This document shows positions 61,111 through 64,000 of a stretch of DNA of 64,000 nt, piece by piece. Each line of letters opens with the position of its first letter. Positions within the stretch are counted from its first letter, which is position 1. The notes under the pieces are model-generated. The model was not told where the DNA came from. It saw only the letters and a list, made by a program, of their open reading frames with translations, and ran no database searches. The stretch spans positions 1,550,001 to 1,614,000 of the forward strand of contig NZ_AP019536.1 of NCBI RefSeq assembly GCF_018324385.1, in the 5' to 3' direction. This DNA comes from Ferrigenium kumadai. Lineage in GTDB: Bacteria > Pseudomonadota > Gammaproteobacteria > Burkholderiales > Gallionellaceae. A program made the position numbers and the translations under genes.

Positions 61111-62145
61111 ATGGAATACAGACGACTGGGCGAAAGCGATTTGCACATCTCGGCATTGGGCCTCGGCACGATGACCTTCGGCGAACAAAACAGCGAGACG
61201 GAGGCGCACGCGCAGCTCGATTATGCCGTGTCGCGCGGGGTGAACTTCATCGACACGGCCGAGATGTACCCGGTCGCGCCGCGCGCCGAGACGGTGCACC
61301 GCACCGAGAGCTATATCGGCAACTGGCTCAAGCATCAGCAACGCGACAAGCTCATCGTCGCCACCAAGATCGCCGGTCCGGGACGCGGCTTCGCGTGGAT
61401 ACGCAACGGCCCGCGTATCAACCGCGAGCAGGTCAATGCGGCCATAGACGCCAGCTTGCGCCGATTGCAGACTGACTATGTCGACCTGTACCAAATCCAC
61501 TGGCCGGACCGGTACGTCCCGATGTTCGGCGCGACCAGTTACGACGTGACACAGGAACGCGACAGCGTGCCCATCGCCGAGCAACTGCAAGTGCTGGTCG
61601 AACTGGTGCAAGCAGGAAAGATACGGCACATCGGTATCAGCAACGAAACACCCTGGGGCGCCGCCGAATTCGTGCGCTGCGCGGAGCAGCTTGGGTTGCC
61701 GAAGATCGCCAGCATCCAGAATGCCTACCACCTGATGAACCGCACCTTCGAGAGCGGCCTCGCGGAAATCTGCCATCACGCCAACGTCGGCCTGCTCGCC
61801 TACAGCCCGCTGGCTTTCGGGCATCTCACCGGCAAGTATCTCGCCGACCCGAAGGAGCATGGCCGCATCACGCTGTTCCCCAACTTCGGCCAGCGCTACA
61901 ACAAGCCCAACGTGCCCGCCGCAACCAAGGAATACGTGCGCATCGCACAGGAAGCGGGGCTCAGTCCCGCAACGCTGGCCCTCGCCTTCGCGCGCACCCG
62001 CTGGTTCACCAGCAGCGTCCTGCTCGGCGCGACCTCGCTGGAACAGCTGAAAGAGAATCTGGACAGCGGGAAGGTCACGCTATCGAAGGAAGTGCTGGAG
62101 CAGATCGAGGCCGTGCACAAGCTGTATCCGAATCCGGCGCCCTAG
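61111..62145 (+). CDS. tas: NADP(H)-dependent aldo/keto reductase, Tas-like
   Basis: 344 residues, near E. coli Tas (346). The barrel shows GLGTMTFG at the start, FIDTAEMYPVAPRAETVH with the catalytic Asp and Tyr, and the nucleotide-binding IGISNETPWG later. It is an aldo/keto reductase of unknown physiological substrate. ATG 61111 is chosen as the family start. It stands alone between the dioxygenase and the glucan phosphorylase genes. Confidence 0.93.
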   Translation: MEYRRLGESDLHISALGLGTMTFGEQNSETEAHAQLDYAVSRGVNFIDTAEMYPVAPRAETVHRTESYIGNWLKHQQRDKLIVATKIAGPGRGFAWIRNGPRINREQVNAAIDASLRRLQTDYVDLYQIHWPDRYVPMFGATSYDVTQERDSVPIAEQLQVLVELVQAGKIRHIGISNETPWGAAEFVRCAEQLGLPKIASIQNAYHLMNRTFESGLAEICHHANVGLLAYSPLAFGHLTGKYLADPKEHGRITLFPNFGQRYNKPNVPAATKEYVRIAQEAGLSPATLALAFARTRWFTSSVLLGATSLEQLKENLDSGKVTLSKEVLEQIEAVHKLYPNPAP

Positions 62146-62270
62146 CCGGCTAAGCGATTCACCGTAGAGGCAGCGGCCTTGAATCCGGATAAGATGGCAC
62201 CAGTCATTTAGCCGCCATCCCCGGTTGCCGCCAAAGGGCGCGCGCCGATTGTGTAAGGAGGCCAGCCGCC

Positions 62271-64000
62271 ATGCACATTACCCACTATCTCCCGCGTGCC
62301 CTGCCCGAACCGTTGGCCGGACTGACCACGCTCGCGCTCGATCTGCGCTGGAGCTGGCACCACGGTACGGACACCCTGTGGAGGACGGTCGATCCTCAAC
62401 TGTGGGAGGAGACCCGCAACCCCTGGCTGATTCTCGAAAGCGTCTCCGATCAGCGGCTCGAAGACCTGGCCGCCGATGCGCAATTCATCGAGGCGCTGCG
62501 GCAGCAGCTCGAAATGAAGGAACAACATTTTCAGGGCGAGACCTGGTTCGCCTCCCAGTACGGCTCCACCTTTCAGGGCTACGTGGCCTACTTCAGCATG
62601 GAGTTCGGCTTGAGCGAGTCGCTGCCAATCTATTCGGGCGGGCTGGGAGTTCTCGCGGGCGACCTGATGAAGACCGCCTGCGACCTGGGCGTGCCGTTAG
62701 TTGGTATCGGCCTGCTGTATCAGCAGGGCTACTTCCGCCAGGCGCTGGATGCACAGGGGGAACAGATCGAGTTCTATCCCTACAACGACCCGACCATGCT
62801 GCCGGTGGTGCCGCTCACGGACGACAGCGGCGAGTGGGTCAACGTCACGGTGGAGCTGCCGGGACGGCTGTTGCGCCTGCGCGTCTGGCATGTCGAGGTG
62901 GGAAGGCGCTCGCTGTTCCTGCTCGACAGCAACGACCCGCTGAACAATCCGGGCGATCGCGGCATCACCAGCGAGCTGTACGGCAGCGGCCAGAAAAGTG
63001 CACAGGAAATGCGCCTGCAGCAGGAGATAGTGCTCGGCATCGGCGGCTGGCGGTTGCTGGAAAAAATGGGCATCGAGTGCCCGGTGTGCCATCTCAACGA
63101 AGGGCATGCGGCCTTTGCCATCCTGGAGCGCGCGCACAGCTTCATGCTCCACAGCAAACTGCCTTTCGATGTGGCGCTGCGCGCCACACGCGCGGGCAAC
63201 CTGTTCACCTCGCACACGCCGGTGGAGGCAGGCTTTGACCGTTTCCCACCCGAACTGCTTCTCCGCTACTTCCGCGATTATGCGAAGCAGCTGGGCATCT
63301 CCGAGGACCAGTTGCTAGCGCTGGGGCGCAGCGATGCCTACGACCACGGCGAGCCCTTCAATATGGCCTATCTAGCGTTCCGCGGCGCGGGGGCCGTCAA
63401 CGGCGTGAGCCGGTTGCACGGCAGGGTCAGCCGCCACATCTTCCAGCCGCTGTTCCCGCGCTGGCCAACGGCGGAAGTGCCGGTCGCGTACGTGACCAAT
63501 GGCGTACATGCGGCAACGTGGGATTCCGCCGTGGCGGACACGCTGTGGACCAACGCCTGCGGCAAGATGCGCTGGCTGGGCACACTGGAGACCATCGAAA
63601 GCGCCCTGCGCTGCGTGGACGACCAGGCGTTGTGGGACTTCCGCTGCCAGGGCCGCCACGCGCTGGTCGAATTCCTGAATCCTCGCCTCGTTCGCCAGAA
63701 CGACAACCACGAAGGATTGCACGAACAAACCAAGGGACTGGCTCCCGATTTCCTGACGCTGGGTTTTGCCCGGCGCTTCACCGGCTACAAGCGCACCAAC
63801 CTCCTGCTGCACGACCCGCAGCGCCTCACCCGTTTGCTGACCAGCCGCGACCGTCCGGTACAGCTCGTCATCGCCGGCAAGGCGCATCCGCAAGACAGCG
63901 AGGGCAAACGCATGATCCGCGAGTGGACCGACTACCTGCGCCAACCGGAGCTGCAAGGCCGTGTGGTGTTCATGGAGGACTACAACCTGGTGGTCGCCGC
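62271..64000 (+). CDS. glgP: Alpha-glucan phosphorylase (GT35), truncated by the right edge
   Basis: 576 codons are seen and the frame is open at the edge. ATG 62271 follows a GTAAGGAGG ribosome site. The N-terminal DUF3417 region (about 1-100) precedes the phosphorylase domain, with YFSMEFGLSESLPIYSGGLG, HLNEGHAAF and VTNGVHAATW, all diagnostic of the thermo-type glucan phosphorylases that carry DUF3417. It releases glucose 1-phosphate from glycogen or other alpha-1,4-glucans. The family is about 850 residues, so roughly 270 are missing. Pyridoxal phosphate Lys lies beyond the edge. Confidence 0.93.
   Translation, partial: MHITHYLPRALPEPLAGLTTLALDLRWSWHHGTDTLWRTVDPQLWEETRNPWLILESVSDQRLEDLAADAQFIEALRQQLEMKEQHFQGETWFASQYGSTFQGYVAYFSMEFGLSESLPIYSGGLGVLAGDLMKTACDLGVPLVGIGLLYQQGYFRQALDAQGEQIEFYPYNDPTMLPVVPLTDDSGEWVNVTVELPGRLLRLRVWHVEVGRRSLFLLDSNDPLNNPGDRGITSELYGSGQKSAQEMRLQQEIVLGIGGWRLLEKMGIECPVCHLNEGHAAFAILERAHSFMLHSKLPFDVALRATRAGNLFTSHTPVEAGFDRFPPELLLRYFRDYAKQLGISEDQLLALGRSDAYDHGEPFNMAYLAFRGAGAVNGVSRLHGRVSRHIFQPLFPRWPTAEVPVAYVTNGVHAATWDSAVADTLWTNACGKMRWLGTLETIESALRCVDDQALWDFRCQGRHALVEFLNPRLVRQNDNHEGLHEQTKGLAPDFLTLGFARRFTGYKRTNLLLHDPQRLTRLLTSRDRPVQLVIAGKAHPQDSEGKRMIREWTDYLRQPELQGRVVFMEDYNLVVA

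Noticed and set aside
62225-63238. A 337-codon frame overlapping the start of the glucan phosphorylase
   Set aside because: The phosphorylase frame from 62271 has all family motifs; this one is a shifted frame rich in Arg and Gly.

Overview
The window looks like a chromosomal segment of a betaproteobacterium. The likely group is Nitrosomonadales, perhaps near the Gallionellaceae (inference from gene content: a methyltransferase-rnhA-dnaQ block, a complete Tad locus, a pflBA pair, an ars operon with acr3, and high GC). No phage, transposase gene, integrase or CRISPR array is present, but a tRNA-Ser carries a repeat of its 3' end that looks like an integration scar.

Layout. 1-7571: signalling. 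It holds an orphan cytoplasmic histidine kinase, a CHASE-GAF-GGDEF-EAL protein, and a MASE3-PAS-PAS histidine kinase in an operon with a LuxR/NarL-type response regulator. A gene cut by the left edge and the orphan kinase share a duplicated composite promoter. 7762-10388: tex and a cold-shock protein sharing a bidirectional terminator. 10567-16049: arsenic operon arsR-arsC-arsD-arsA-(AhpD-like)-acr3 with a divergent CDF metal exporter. 16069-25683: CYTH-CHAD protein, LonB-like protease, FecR-domain protein, an internally duplicated unknown protein, the TPM/LemA group with a REPIN-like palindrome, a FemAB/GNAT-like protein and mtfA. 25694-30592: HI0933-type flavoprotein, then a coupled operon methyltransferase-rnhA-dnaQ-lipoprotein hydrolase, divergent gloB, and tRNA-Ser(GGA). 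30980-34011: pyruvate formate-lyase and its activase. 34117-35559: an AAA+ ATPase with an MshEN-like N-terminus.

35661-48813 (minus strand) is a complete Tad/Flp pilus locus in the order flp2-flp1-tadV-rcpC-rcpA-lipoprotein-tadG-tadE-tadF-tadZ-tadA-tadB-tadC-tadD. Divergent from it, 49127-53871 encodes two GT-C-like membrane proteins, a GtrA flippase-like protein and a polyprenyl-phosphate glycosyltransferase, a set that could supply a lipid-linked sugar. 53962-57195 holds an orphan ParA, an unknown protein, a MazG-like pyrophosphohydrolase and an orphan FliD-like protein. 57260-59361 holds the selenium pair selD and mnmH, divergent with only 14 bp between start codons. 59454-64000 holds a ZIP transporter, a DODA-type dioxygenase, an aldo/keto reductase, and an alpha-glucan phosphorylase that runs off the right edge.

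The observations most worth a second look are: the shared promoter element at 193-255 and 1490-1551; the tRNA-Ser 3'-end duplication; a terminator-like hairpin in the cold-shock leader; the Gly-to-Ala change at the prepilin cleavage site of one Flp pilin; the internally duplicated 166-residue protein; the MshEN-AAA+ fusion; and the Tad locus beside a lipid-linked glycan cluster. I found no single clearly new multi-gene system.
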